Positions 47,743 through 58,768 of a stretch of DNA of 64,000 bases are shown in pieces. How positions within the stretch are numbered: the stretch's first letter is position 1; each line of letters starts with the position of its first letter. The stretch lies in assembly GCA_030512335.1 (NCBI GenBank), contig JAULSU010000004.1:5704001-5768000 (forward strand), given 5' to 3'. Both the position numbers and the translations under genes were made by a program. This DNA comes from Immersiella caudata. Its lineage: Eukaryota; Ascomycota; Sordariomycetes; Sordariales; Lasiosphaeriaceae. The notes under the pieces were generated by a model. It had not been told where the DNA came from. It saw only the letters and a program-made list of their open reading frames with translations, and made no database searches.

Positions 47743-48072
47743 TTTATTTTATTTTATTTTATTTTATTTTATTTTATTTTATTTTATTTTATTTTATTTT
47801 ATTTTATTTTATTTTATTTTATTTTATTTTATTTTATTTTATTTTATTTTATTTTATTTTATTTTATTTTATTTTATTTTATTTTATTTTATTTTATTTT
47901 ATTTTATTTTATTTTATTTTATTTTATTTTATTTTATTTTATTTTATTTTATTTTATTTTATTTTATTTTATTTTATTTTATTTTATTTTATTTTATTTT
48001 ATTTTATTTTATTTTATTTTATTTTATTTTATTTTATTTTATTTTATTTTATTTTATTTTATTTTATTTTAT
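47743..48072. repeat. (TTTTA)n microsatellite, about 330 bp
   Basis: An essentially uninterrupted pentanucleotide tract of some 66 units inside the hAT remnant. The corresponding place in the relative at 26,048 has only a short degenerate TTTTA-like stretch near 26,575. Tract length in an assembly may not equal true length. Confidence 0.95.
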
Positions 48073-48559
48073 TATTATACTTATAATCTATTTTTATGCT
48101 TATGATCTATTATTATACTTATGATCTAGTATTAAAGAGAATATTAAATCTTTTTACATTACCGACTAATAGTCAGACTAAGACTAACTAAGACTAATTA
48201 ATGTTAGTCAGTCTTAGACTCTTAGTTAAGGCTGTGACTGATCAATGTTAAGATTTGTCATGCCTACATTAGTCTTAGTCAGTCTTAGTCACACCACTGA
48301 TTAAGACTGACTGATTAATTTAACAACCCTGGTAAGCACCATTATGTTGAAGAAAAGCTGCCGTTAGATAAGTTTCTCAGTCACTTCGACTCCTCATGTC
48401 TGAAGGCATCTTCCAACTTGACGCAACAAGTGTCATGATGTTGACCGTCGAGTTCCTCCTGAGTTTGCTCCACTAGAGCCGGCATCTCCTATGGGTACTG
48501 ACCGGCCTTTTCCTCCTCCAGTTTGTAGCACGCCACCTACACCAACTTTTCATCTCTCC

Positions 48560-50199
48560 CCTGAGACATCTTTCCGGACCAAAGGACCACCACTTCCTCC
48601 TCGGCCAAACTGTCAACCAACTCCGAAGCGGCAGTCCCAACGAACCGTATCTCTCCTGGATGCGGAAATGGCCAAAGGCAGATCTCATCCGCTACTTCAA
48701 CGTCGGCAACTCAGACGCCGTCCTTGTGACTAGCTTGGCGGCCCACAAAGAGATCCTTCGTGACAAGGCCTAATCGTTTCAAAAGTCTCCCTTCCTGAAG
48801 CGCCTGGTTGCCGGAATTGTTGGCATGGGCCTCGTCTTCGCCGAAGGCAACGAGCACAAGAAGCAAAGGAGGGTCCTTGCGGATTTGAACCCATGACAGA
48901 GAGCGAGTTTAAGGGCCTTTGGGACGGATTACTGACAGCTCTCAGGCCTCTTCTCGTCCGGTCATTTGAAGGCACTGCTTCCCGTCTTTCAGGACAAAGT
49001 CCACCATCTCTCCAGACTGCTTGGCCAAATCATCGAGACCGAAGACGGAGTAGTAGAACGCAAGTGCCATCCCAGACAGTGCTTTTGTCTTATCTGACCT
49101 TGTCATTAGTGGTGTCGCTGTACTCAAAGATTATGTTGGATATCATGGGCGTCTTCGCTCTCGACATTGAGCTAGACAACCTGAAGTCGAAGGGCAAGCA
49201 GGCTGGGAATAAGCCATCATTTCACTAGCACTACCACAAAGTATTCGAACCCGCTGGCGTAGGTCAATTTCTGACAGCGATCAACGGCATCTTTCCGATC
49301 AGATGGTTACCCGTTGAGGCCAGCAGACGTTTCATCCAAGCGAACAAGGCTATCCCCAACCAACTCACTGACATCATCCATGATCGAATCCCGTCCGTCA
49401 AGGCGAGGAAAGTGGCGGGGATGGATGCAAAGTCCGGCAAAGCTGGCGATTTGTTGACATATCTAGTTGCCGAAAATTACTTTGCTGGTAACGGCGACAG
49501 TGACCGATGGTCCGAAGAGGATATCTTGAATCAGACTCTCTCCTTTCTAGCTGCTGGTAGGTCCGAACTGCCTGTCTGCGGGCAATATAATATGACTGAT
49601 AAAAAAATAGGACACGAGACAACCGCAGGGGCGTGTGTTTGGGCGACCCAGCTCCTGATCGAACACCCCGACAAGCCAGCCGACTCCGGGACGAGGTCAA
49701 CGACTTATTTCGTCGCTCCTCGATGCTGGAGTAGCGATAAATTGAGAGCCTCCCGTACCTCAACAACTTCGTGCGCGAAGTATTACGTCTGCAGTGCCCA
49801 GCTATCAATATAGCGCGCGAAGCAGCCGAGGACGTCCGGATCCAGGGAACTCTTCTCCGCAAAGGCACCACCGTTGTCATGCAGCAAGCTATCGTTCAGC
49901 GAAACCCCACTATATGGGGCCCCGACTGCGATGAATTCAATCCCAATCGTTGGGACCATCTCGAAGGTGACGCTCCAGACTCGTGGGCGTTGATGACTTT
50001 CAGTCAGGGGCTACGCGTGTCCATCAGCAAAGCCATGTTCATGCTCGAGTTCAAAGTTATTTTGATTGAGCTGGTGTCTAAATTCGATTTCGAGGCTGTC
50101 AGTCCCGTAAAGATGAATGAGATCAAACTGATCAACCCCAGCGCACTGCTGCGGCCGGAAGGGGGTCTCAGGGTTCGTGTCAATAATGTAGCGGACTGA
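48560..50199 (+). pseudogene. Cytochrome P450, inactivated, heme cysteine lost
   Basis: From about 48,567 the plus strand reads GPKDHHFLLGQT, RYFNVGNSDAVLVTSLAAHK and FAEGNEHKKQRRVLA, a typical P450 N-terminal half. A TAA at 48,771-48,773 interrupts it, and frameshifts follow between 48,890 and 49,390. The I-helix AGHETTAG is rebuilt only across a 54-bp intron (49,557-49,610). Another frameshift near 49,690 precedes LPYLNNFVREVLRLQC (the ExxR helix), with stops between. The last exon runs to TGA at 50,197-50,199. Its heme loop is FSQGLRVSIS where FxxGxRxCxG is required, so the thiolate Cys is Ser (TCC, 50,020-50,022) and the following Gly is also Ser. The membrane anchor was not located. Its substrate cannot be told. 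It starts soon after the hAT end at 48,329. Confidence 0.9.
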
Positions 50200-50320
50200 A
50201 TTAGACGTAGCCAGGAGAGTACAGATAGGCCGAGTTACTCTAGAGTATCAAGTGCATCTGTTTTCCTATAGCTTGATTCTCATTACTCCTATTATGAAGG
50301 TTTCCAACTCCTCGCCCAAC

Positions 50321-51386
50321 TCAAAACGGAATCGGTAGTGGATAACTCCCCAGCACACACGAAGCGCCATCTTTCGGAGATGGATCATGCGGGAAGGGCC
50401 CAAAGAAAGACATGCCGCCAGTCATTCCCAGCGGGAACTTCCAAGTCTGCCCATCATCCGTCGTCGCATAAATCGCATCCTCGTCAGCAAAGGCAAATAT
50501 GGCGCCCCAATTCACGGCGGGAGGCGCCCCGCTGTATCCTCGCACATCCACCCACACACCCGAGGAAGCCTGGAATTTCATCAGCCGGACTGAGGGCGGG
50601 TCGTGAAACGTGCCATCCGTCACGATGGTCCACAGATCACCCTCGCCGTCAAACGGATGGTACGCCCAGTCCTGCGGGTTGATGAACAGCAACGAAGTGT
50701 CCTCGTGCGGAAGCACGGTTCCGTAATCAGGGCTCGACGGGTCCACGACAGTGCGCATGTAATTTTGCCCGTTTGAGGAAGTCCAATACAAGGCCGTCGC
50801 CGGCGACGGTGCCCATGTTTGCGGGACGCTGGGCGTCGGCAATCACGGTGACCTCGCCCTGGGGGTTGATTCGGATGACGGAGCGGACGGGATCGCCTTG
50901 GTCGTTGATGCTCTGCTGCGTCGCGTACAGGTGGTTGTCGAAGTGGTTGTAGGCTAGCGCGTCCGTGGATATGCCTCCCAAGTCCGCCGCAATGAGCTCC
51001 ACGTCGCCCGATAGCAGGTCAAGACGAGAGAGAGAGTTGTCTTGTAGGACGTAGGATGATCCATCGCAGGTGAAGCCGGTGGGTGCGGAAGATGGCGCTG
51101 ATGATGATGATACGACAGAGGAAGATGCGACCGAAGACGATGCGATTGACGACGAGAGAACAGGGGACACCGCCGATGATGACACGATTGAGGACGAAGC
51201 GTAATAGGCAGACGATGATGGAACTTCGGATGAGGATCCGGCAGCAGACGAGGAGAAAATCGATGACGAGGAAGGCGCAGAAGCGGCTGAGGAAGGAGCG
51301 GTGGAGGACGAGGACGGCCAGTGATGACACCGGGCAAGCGCGCCTGGTGCACAGGCAGTCGCAAGCACAACTACCGCGACCCTCAT
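50321..51386 (-). pseudogene. Secreted Ser-rich protein, DUF6923-like, one-base frameshift
   Basis: Starts at ATG 51,386 with a signal peptide (MRVAVVVLATACAPGALA). A long Ser/Ala/Val-rich linker (about residues 24-98) leads to GFTCDGSSYVLQDNSLSRLD and YNHFDNHLYATQQ, features I associate with the fungal DUF6923 beta-propeller-like domain. Near 50,790 the frame shifts by one base: NMGTVAGDGL continues in the next frame as YWTSSNGQNYM. The shifted frame then runs on through PQDWAYHPFDGEGDLWTI and TWKFPLG to a TAA at 50,321. Both halves look conserved and no other defect is seen, so the break is recent or a sequencing error. The product would be secreted or wall-attached; function is unknown. 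It lies between the two P450 remnants, on the opposite strand. Confidence 0.78.
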
Positions 51387-51780
51387 CTTGATCGGAGAAG
51401 AAAGGAAGGACAGTTATCAATGAGCGACTTGGTCCATCAGGACCAAACAAAAAACAAAAGAGCAGAGTTCGCGGAGCGGAATCCGGGCGCGAGCGGTCTC
51501 ATTGATCCCATGGATGCCGTGTCCGGCGCCGACAGAACGGAATGCAACCCTCAAAGTTCGCGCATCGCGCCGAGGCGCGTCAAATGAACACCCCCAATAA
51601 TTGGCCTCACCAGCCGCCGGGTTTGCGGTGCCCTGATATTGGGAAAGCCGTTTCGGTGGCATGTGGCTTGAGCTATCGATTACCCCCTGGCGCCACCCCC
51701 TGATTACATCTGGTGGTGGAAAGTGGTGAAAAAGCGTGGTCATTTTCTATAAACTCAACTGCGGGAAACTCCTCTTTACC
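51387..51780. other. Intergenic, no gene seen
   Basis: Upstream of the secreted-protein gene; presumed promoter. Small frames on both strands are not supported. Confidence 0.45.
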
Positions 51781-51846
51781 ATGTTCATCGCTCTGCTACG
51801 GCCGGAAGGGGGCCTTGGGCTTCGCGCGAACAGGGTGACAGCGTAA
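51781..51846 (+). pseudogene. Stray C-terminal end of a second cytochrome P450
   Basis: Twenty-one codons ending ALLRPEGGLGLRANRVTA and a TAA at 51,844-51,846. They match the terminus of the P450 at 50,199 (ALLRPEGGLRVRVNNVAD) in protein and, strikingly, in DNA (CTGCT-CGGCCGGAAGGGGG shared). No heme loop or helix is found just upstream. It is the residue of a tandem P450 copy, or of a local duplication that also spans the secreted-protein gene. Confidence 0.75.
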
Positions 51847-52186
51847 AATGCAGCCATAAAATCGGTGCTGTTGTTAACCTGGGACACTACTTATCGTGGT
51901 CTTTTAACACGGTTGGGAGATGGACGAAACTGGAAGTCGGTGGCCTGAAGAGGGGTTTTTGATAGATCTTGCCAATGACCTTCACATGTGCCTTTGGCCT
52001 GACACACGCTAGTCCTGTTTGCTCGGTTTACACTTGCTCAAGTTCCCAGAACTGCAGCACTACCCCTCACGGCAAGGCTCCCGTCCATAATCATCTGCAA
52101 AAGTTGAATCTACCACGTCGGTCAGAAAGTCGACAACAGCCTAGGAGAGTCGACAGAGTCTTTATATCAATCCGATCACGGCAGAT
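51847..52186. other. Intergenic, no gene seen
   Basis: Short spacer between the P450 tail and the next pseudogene. The frame at 51,969-52,334 has no recognisable content. Confidence 0.45.
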
Positions 52187-55150
52187 ATGGACCCTCCCGG
52201 AGCGAGTTTCACCGATCTGCTCCAGGTATAGACCAACGCGGATGCAGCCTCCACAGCCACCAGAGAGGCTGTCGAGAGCGCGCAACCCCCCCCCCTCCCC
52301 TCTTGCCTGCGGAGACACAGGAACTTTTGAGTGACATAACATTTGTCACGTCCAAACTGCTCGCCGTCAAAAACCAAACTCCAGAAATCCGAGGCCTTGT
52401 CGATCGGGCAGAGCAAGCGCTTACGGATTTCGTAGCGCTGTTCCGAGACTTTCGGAGTGCGCCTTTCCAAACATATATGGAGCGTCGCCTACCACCAATC
52501 CGTTCAAGTCTAAAGGACATCAAAGAGATCCTTACAGGCATAGAAACCACTGGTTCTCATTATAGTGAGTAAGAACATTCCTCAGACAGACATTTCCAAT
52601 GGTAGTATCTGATAGCGCTGCTTGAGTTAGGCAATTACTTGCCGGAGATGAACAAGAGGAACGCGGGGAAAGGGGAAGATGAGGCTGTGGAAGACGGAAG
52701 AGCGAGGGAGGTCAGGCCCAACAGAAAAATAACACTCCCCAAAAGGAAAGCCACACCCAACTCAAAAACAATAACCACCAAAACGAGACCCATAGACTCT
52801 TCCGACTCCGATGAGGAAGACGTCACCGAGGCGCGCAGTGTTTCGAGCCCTTCTTACATTCCTCTGCCCGAGGCTCTGGCCAAGGATTATGCTCTCTCGC
52901 AAAAGGATCTACTTGACCAGGTGGTAGAGAAGGCCGTGAATGAAGCACTCAACAATTTCCGATACCCGACTGCATTTGCTCTCCGAGCCCTTTACAGCGA
53001 AGGCCGCGAGAACGAGGCTTTCTCCGGCTTGCTGGCGAGGGTTATTAACCAGACCGCAACTCCTACAGATGTGAGACAATTCGGTCGGCTATTTGCGGCG
53101 CGGAACGTGAAGGTAAAAAAGACAACAAAGCCTACTCCTATTTCGTACCACCAATCCATCCCGGGTACCCGCTTCCTCAGCACTCACCCAAGCTTACGCC
53201 TTATGCACACCTCGTCAAACTCGATCTATCCCCAGTGCGCCGAGTGGGAAAGCTCGAGAACCAAGCTGAGTCTACCTCGTTCGGGCTTACCCGCGAAATT
53301 GGAGCGGCGATTACCGACCATGCCAAGACAAGCGGCGAAATCGTGAAGTCTACTGTCGGCGGAGCTCTTACCATTCCTGATTCTAGATATGTGACAGCCT
53401 CCAAGGCTGGGGACAAGAGCCGATGATTGCCTACCTATCAACACGTAGACCGATTTTGACGATATTGGCTCGGTCGCAACGAATAAGCTCACGTTAGATC
53501 TGGCCGAGGGAGCCGAGAATGCTGATGTCAGAGAGTTCGTGTTACGGATGCGTGAGGTGATATCTGCGCCGCCTAGTAATGAACTTGAACTATCAAAGTT
53601 GCATCAGTGACTTCCCAAACTACTCCGGGCGTTCGCCCTTCGAGTGTCCTTTGCAGAAGGGACGGCGGAAGGGAAAGCAGTTGGGGTGTTTACCAGGCAG
53701 AACAAAGAGTAAGTCTTTTCCGTCTTCATGCAACGCACAGCATCACATACTGACGCCTAACTTGGTTTTGAAATAAAGCCGAATAACCAAGGCCCTACAG
53801 AACGCTCTGCAAGTGGACGATCAAACATCGGATGGAGACACGATGGAGGCAAGACCTTGGGGCGACCCCGGAATGTCTGTCGAGGAGAAGATCAACTCGT
53901 GGTCAGTAGAAGAGCTGGTGGATGCAACGCTTGAAGAAGCAGACGATGGGAAGAATGCAGAGCATGCTGATGTGGGTCCAAACCCCACCCTCGAGTCATT
54001 AGACACAGCGCGCATCAACTTCGTGGTCAACACCTCTCCCCCTTCTCCTAGCTCCTTCAAGCGGTTGGGCGACGCTCTAAATTGGATTACAGCTTGGTTG
54101 ATGTTGTTGCCTTGGTCTGAAATTCTGCGTCGCATGCTTTACGGCGGTATCGGGGGGATAGCGCACTGAGTTCGCAGCACGCCACCATACTGATGGATTG
54201 GAACCGGCGGCTGCTTGTCGAAAAACAAGGATATGATGGGGCTGAATCACTTCGAAACTGCCTCACAATTAGCAGGACCTGGGCTGTGCCCTAGAAAAAG
54301 TGATGATATCAAGGGGTCCAGGATTCTTGTCACTGGGTGCGGAATGCTCAGTCGGCCGCAAGGATACGTCGCCCGCAATTAAAAGGCACACAACATGCTT
54401 TGAGTCCCTAGACGGGTTGGCTAGCTCATATGTTGTCCTGTACGACACGCAAGACCGCAGGGCATGGCTTTCCAACGGTGTGCACACGTTGCTCCACCTC
54501 GTCCGGGCCTCTCTCCGAGAAGATCAGGAGAATGAACTTAGCGATGAACGCTTGTTGACCCACCTTGAGCTGGAGGAGGACATTGGAGAAGTAACAAGAA
54601 ACCCGAGATCTCCTTTTAGATTTCTAAAGAGTCGGCGGAATCTGGAGCAGCCGGTGTTACCTGGCCTCGACGACATCCACAATGAGCACGCCACAGTTGC
54701 GGGCGGGCAAGTCCTGGGTCGACTTCATCAGAGCAATTCAGGCCATTACCCTCTTTGGCGAAGGCTTCGGCGACCTCTTCACGCCCATCCAGACTGCCGC
54801 GTCATGCACTCGGTGGAACACGGTTCCCGTAGGTCGGTACTACCTTGCTGTGAGTGGGTACGAGTTGACTCGAATTCTCCATCAGGAAGGCAACGCCGCA
54901 TCGAATTCCATGATGCTCGCCCCTGGAATTTATTGGACGCCCGCGCCAACACCATCCACCGCTGCTACGGCACCGCCGAGGGCGCGAGGCGGCGCCAGCG
55001 AGCAGGCGACTTCTACCCGTACGGATGCAAGCGGGCAGACGGAAGAACAGTCCGGCTGGGGGCTACGGGAGATGTGGAGATCACCAAGAAAGCGGCGGCG
55101 CATCCGAAGATAAGAAGAGATGGAAAGATGCCGACAGGGCCAGTCCAGCG
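52187..55150 (+). pseudogene. Large multi-exon fungal-specific protein, many frameshifts and stops
   Basis: Pieces in three frames line up as one gene. ATG 52,187 opens MDPPGASFTDLLQ and hits TAG at 52,229; the frame shifts at a run of ten C (52,286-52,295). A helical segment follows (ETQELLSDITFVTSKLLAVK). Likely introns are 52,565-52,630, 53,113-53,180 and 53,709-53,778; each restores a sensible frame. Further breaks are a frameshift near 53,424, TAG 53,446, TGA 53,608, a shift near a six-G run (54,152-54,157), TAG 54,292 and two shifts near 54,640 and 54,960. The C-terminal part (HATILMDWNRRLL, SYVVLYDTQDRRAWLSNGVH, WVDFIRAIQAITLFGEGFGD, YYLAVSGYELTRIL, GIYW) resembles the tail of fungal proteins often annotated as hypothetical or ankyrin/incompatibility-related. 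I cannot name its role. A hydrophobic patch (ITAWLMLLPW) lies near 54,090. Confidence 0.72.
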
Positions 55151-56201
55151 GTGGTATGATAGTTTCCCATCACGTATAAAGGTTCTTGATTATGAACGAC
55201 CACGGTGGCAGGGGATGTTGATCTTCTGGATTTGACCCTATCAACATTGACGCTAGCACTCTGATTAATCCTTCGAGTCGACGGCTATCTCAATTACGCT
55301 CTGTTCCATTGAGCATTGTCCAGCTGCATCAATTGCCTGCTCTACCATCAAGCTGCAGCGGCAATCGTTTTTAGACGAGGGGCCACCTTTCCGGCAACGT
55401 GAGGGGCTAGAAACATTTCAGCGTGCAGGCCAGTGAGAAACGGCGTTGGTTAACCAAAACGGAAGTCGTTGAGCAAGTAACCCCCTTTTTGACCCCTTCA
55501 ACATCTTCGGTTGAGAGCCCATTAAATTCAACCATCGCTAACAGACGGCAGGCCAAATAACAAAAGCTACATAGCTATATGGGGTTGTGGGCTTGTCCAT
55601 TGGCCAATTGCAGCCCAAGCTCTTTCACCATATGCCGAGAGTGTCACGCCATGGCTTCCCGGAGCGTTCACGCCCCCTCTGCCAATCAATCAACACGGAT
55701 TCGCCGTTTGTACAGCAATAGCTCCTGGAGTATGGGAATAAGCCTCGGAATGATCAACGCTTGCCTGACACATTTGCAGTTGCATTGTGACCCCCAAGGT
55801 CGAAGACTAAATCCGACAATCCTTACGAGTTAAGTCCGAGTGCTTCATCATAGCACCCATTGCGGCATCGAATTCTACGAGCTCGTCATCAGCTCCCACC
55901 ACAGTTGATTCGACATTGCGCTGTGGGAGATGCGGGGGGGCATGATACACGATGGCTTGAGGGTGTGATGAATTATCGCGGCGAATGGGGGCATTGGGGG
56001 GAGCCTAAGTGGTATAAAGTGACCGGATATCCGCCCGATAAGCATCGCACGACCAGTTTTACCTCCAGTGCGCGCATCACCATTGCCATCACCAGGTTTC
56101 TCATTGAACTACCTACCCCTTGAAAAGGACGTTGACAACCCGTCAAAACAACACCGCCGAGACATTGAAGCAAGACGACACACACCCATATACTAGACAA
56201 C
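55151..56201. other. Intergenic, no gene seen
   Basis: About 1 kb. The frames at 55,579-55,833 and 55,860-56,123 lack recognisable domains or a splice structure. The last 100 bases, rich in CA and AC, are the probable leader of the dioxygenase gene. Confidence 0.5.
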
Positions 56202-57422
56202 ATGGCCCCCTCAGCTGTTGAATCCGTCGAGGCTCCCCAGACTCACGAGACGATCCGCGTTGGGCGAAAGCCCTACCAGCTCTCAGGAGCCCTCGATGCG
56301 CACAAATCCTTTGACGTCACACCCATCATCGGACGCGAGTTCCCCGACGCGCAACTAGTCGACTGGCTCAATACGCCCAACTCAGACGAGCTCCTCCGCG
56401 ACCTCGCCATCACCATCTCCCAGCGCGGTGTCGTCTTCTTCCGTGCCCAAGACGGCCTCACCAACGAGCTCCAAAAGACGCTGATCCTGCGTCTCGGTGA
56501 GCTCACCGGACGCCCGGCAACGTCGGGACTGCACATCCACCCCCTGCTCAATTCGGAGCGCGAACATGGCGGCGACGATCCTGAGATCAGCACCATCAGC
56601 TCCATCCAGAATAAGAAGTACTACCGCCCCCCGACCAACGAAGCCCTCAGCCCCAAGAAGCAGAGCACCGCCCAGTGGCATAGCGACATTGCCTTTGAGC
56701 CCGTCCCGGCTGACTACACCTCTTTGCGTCTGGTCGAGCTCCCGACTACTGGTGGAGGTGCGTCTCCCCTTTCCCCCCTTTCCCCACCCCTATCCTCCAT
56801 ACTAACAACTCAAAGACACCCTCTGGGCCTCCGGCTATGAGCTCTACGACCGCCTCTCAGAGCCCTACCAAAAATTTCTCGAATCCCTCACCGTCACCTT
56901 CGAGCAGCCCGGCTTCGGAAAGGTCGCCGAAAAGGCCGGCTTCAAGCTCTACGACAAGCCGCGTGGCGCCATCGAAAACGTCGGCACCGAGCTCAAGGCC
57001 GTGCACCCCGTCGTGCGCACAAACCCCGTTACGGGCTGGAAGAGCATCTTCCCCGTGGGCGGCCACGTGAAGCATATCAACGGGGTGACGGACGAGGAGA
57101 GCCAGAAGCTGCTGAGCTGGTTCTTGGACTTGGTGTATAAGAACCATGATTTGCAGGCGCGGTTGAAGTGGCAGAATCCGAATGATATTGGTGAGTGGTG
57201 TACCCCTGAACCAGAACCAGACATGAGTTGAGGAGTGCTAACTGATGATATACAGCCATCTGGGACAACCGCTCCGTCTTCCACACAGCCACCTTTGACT
57301 ATTTGGACGGGTCATATGGTGAGCGTTTCGGCAACAGAGCCGTGGGACTCGGTGAGAGGCCGTATCTTGACCCCAACAGCACCTCACGTAGGGAAGCTCT
57401 GGCCAAGGCTGCCAGCGCTTGA
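56202..57422 (+). CDS. TauD/TfdA-type Fe(II)/2-oxoglutarate dioxygenase
   Basis: Three exons (56,202-56,757; 56,816-57,190; 57,256-57,422) join in frame to 365 residues. The introns are 58 bp (CTAAC branch site, ends AAAG) and 65 bp (GTGAGT start, TACAG end). The iron-binding HxD is in QWHSDIAFEP (His160, Asp162). The distal His is in NRSVFHTATFDY (His320), and the C-terminal GERPYLDPNS stretch with nearby Arg residues fits the 2-oxoglutarate site. Family members oxidise sulfonates such as taurine, or other small acids, with 2-oxoglutarate and oxygen; fungal members include sulfonate and alpha-ketoglutarate-dependent xanthine-like enzymes. The substrate here is not readable. Length is normal and no defect is seen. 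It converges on the hydrolase gene, 181 bp apart. Confidence 0.93.
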
Positions 57423-57603
57423 GAGGCATCTGTCAGCCGGTTGGAAGCCTGAGGGAGTTGAACATCATTGGGTTCTAGCACATAGTCAGGGGCGTTTTGT
57501 ACCTACTTGAAAGTGATGACTGCATACCGTCTGTTGGATGCCGTCAGATTACATACGACCATTTTGATTGGCGTTCACAAGAAGCTGATCCCCCGTCTCA
57601 AGG

Positions 57604-58768
57604 TTACCGCCAGTACTCTCGTCCCTTTGAACCATCGACATATCCATCCAACCAAGTCCTCTGAAGAAACTTATCCAGCAACCTGGCAACCTTGTCATTG
57701 CTGAGATCAGCAAACGGGATGTGTGTGCTGCCCTTCAACCCATCCATCTCACCGAGCATCACAACCGTCGCGTTCCCACCATACATGTTGATGAGCTGGG
57801 CTACCCGCCTCGATTGCAAAACATTCGAGTCGTTGGCTCTCTTGTGATCGCCCCAGACGAACTGAACCCCCCGAAGTCTGGCCAGCTTCTTGAAGTCATC
57901 AAGTGGTACAACCACCGGCCCGAATCCACCACGCCTGTTTTGAGTTGCGTTTACATTGTCCGGAAAGACGTAACCGACGCTCTCGTAGGCTACAATTCCC
58001 TTGATGTTGGTGGTGTTGCTTCGGGTAGCCGTGAGTTGGGCTCGGAGGCCTGCGGCCGAATTCGTCAAGTAGACGATGCTACTCCCGATTTTCCCCGAAT
58101 CGGCTGCCACTGAGGCGGCGCGTGCGTGAAGCTGGACGTTTTCAAACGTGTCATATTCTTGGTACCGTGCGCTGGTCGCTTGCTGCCAGGCTTCCGTGTC
58201 GTTTACGGGAAACTGCACGTCAGGCCACCACCTCCTGCCCGGACGTCAGGGTTCTCACAGCCCAACCAATGGTGATGTCTAGGGCAACTCACCCATATGA
58301 AGGCCCGAAGTTCCAAGAATTGAAGTTGGCCCGATCCTGATACGACGGCCTGTAGCTTGTGGGATCGCAGGACCAAGCAGCCCGACCAACTCTCGGGCCG
58401 TCCCACAAGTATACGGGGTAGTCCCGGCGGAGAAACATGTCTTTGAATCCATCACCGCCGCCCCAACGATTCTGCCACACCTGGGTGCTCGAGCTATGCC
58501 ACATAACGAGGCTCGTCCGGCGAGGGTTCCAAGGGATGAAGTACTCCATGTAGCCATGGTCACACGAGAGTGTATCGGTGCTGTTTCGGAATCTGCTCGG
58601 GGGGGCCTGTTTGATGACGCCGCCGATTTGGAAGCCTCCTGAGCGGTCAAGGACGATGGGCTTCCGCCGTTCGCCGTTGTGAGCGGGTTCAGCTGTGGCG
58701 GATGGAAAGAAGGCCAGGAGCAGCGCTGCTATCAAGCAGGCCGCTCTTCTGTAACCGAAATGATCCAT
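57604..58768 (-). CDS. Secreted alpha/beta hydrolase, Esterase-713-like
   Basis: ATG at 58,768 gives a signal peptide (residues 1-26, ending PSATA). Exons 58,768-58,293 and 58,231-57,604 join across a 61-bp intron (GTGAGT start) to 367 residues; the junction reads GPSYG then WWPDVQFPVND. An early GGFQIGGV motif, a LWDGPRVGRA turn, YLTNSAAG (likely nucleophile Ser217 in the HSxGG position), VAYES (likely acid Glu242) and GSTHIPFADLSND (His329) match the Esterase 713-like group of secreted fungal hydrolases. The nucleophile motif is NSAAG rather than the usual HSQGG, which may affect the oxyanion loop. Several N-glycosylation sites are present. An in-frame upstream ATG at 58,915 is rejected because it would bury the signal peptide. 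The substrate is unknown. Confidence 0.87.

Larger units (their letters stand above)
47137..48329. mobile_element. Right half of a hAT element with nested MITE B and microsatellite
   Basis: The right end, TTAATTTAACAACCCTG at 48,313-48,329, and the AGTC-rich subterminus (48,160-48,310) match the families at 2,515 and 26,048. The interior resembles the hAT transposase tail (region near 47,340-47,395 continuing at 47,658). The left inverted repeat is absent; the element starts abruptly at the end of the LTR. It hosts a clean MITE B at 47,398-47,652 and a long TTTTA tract. Confidence 0.78.

Noticed and set aside
55579..56123. Two plus-strand frames between the large pseudogene and the dioxygenase
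   Set aside because: No domains, no splice structure and no conserved texture.
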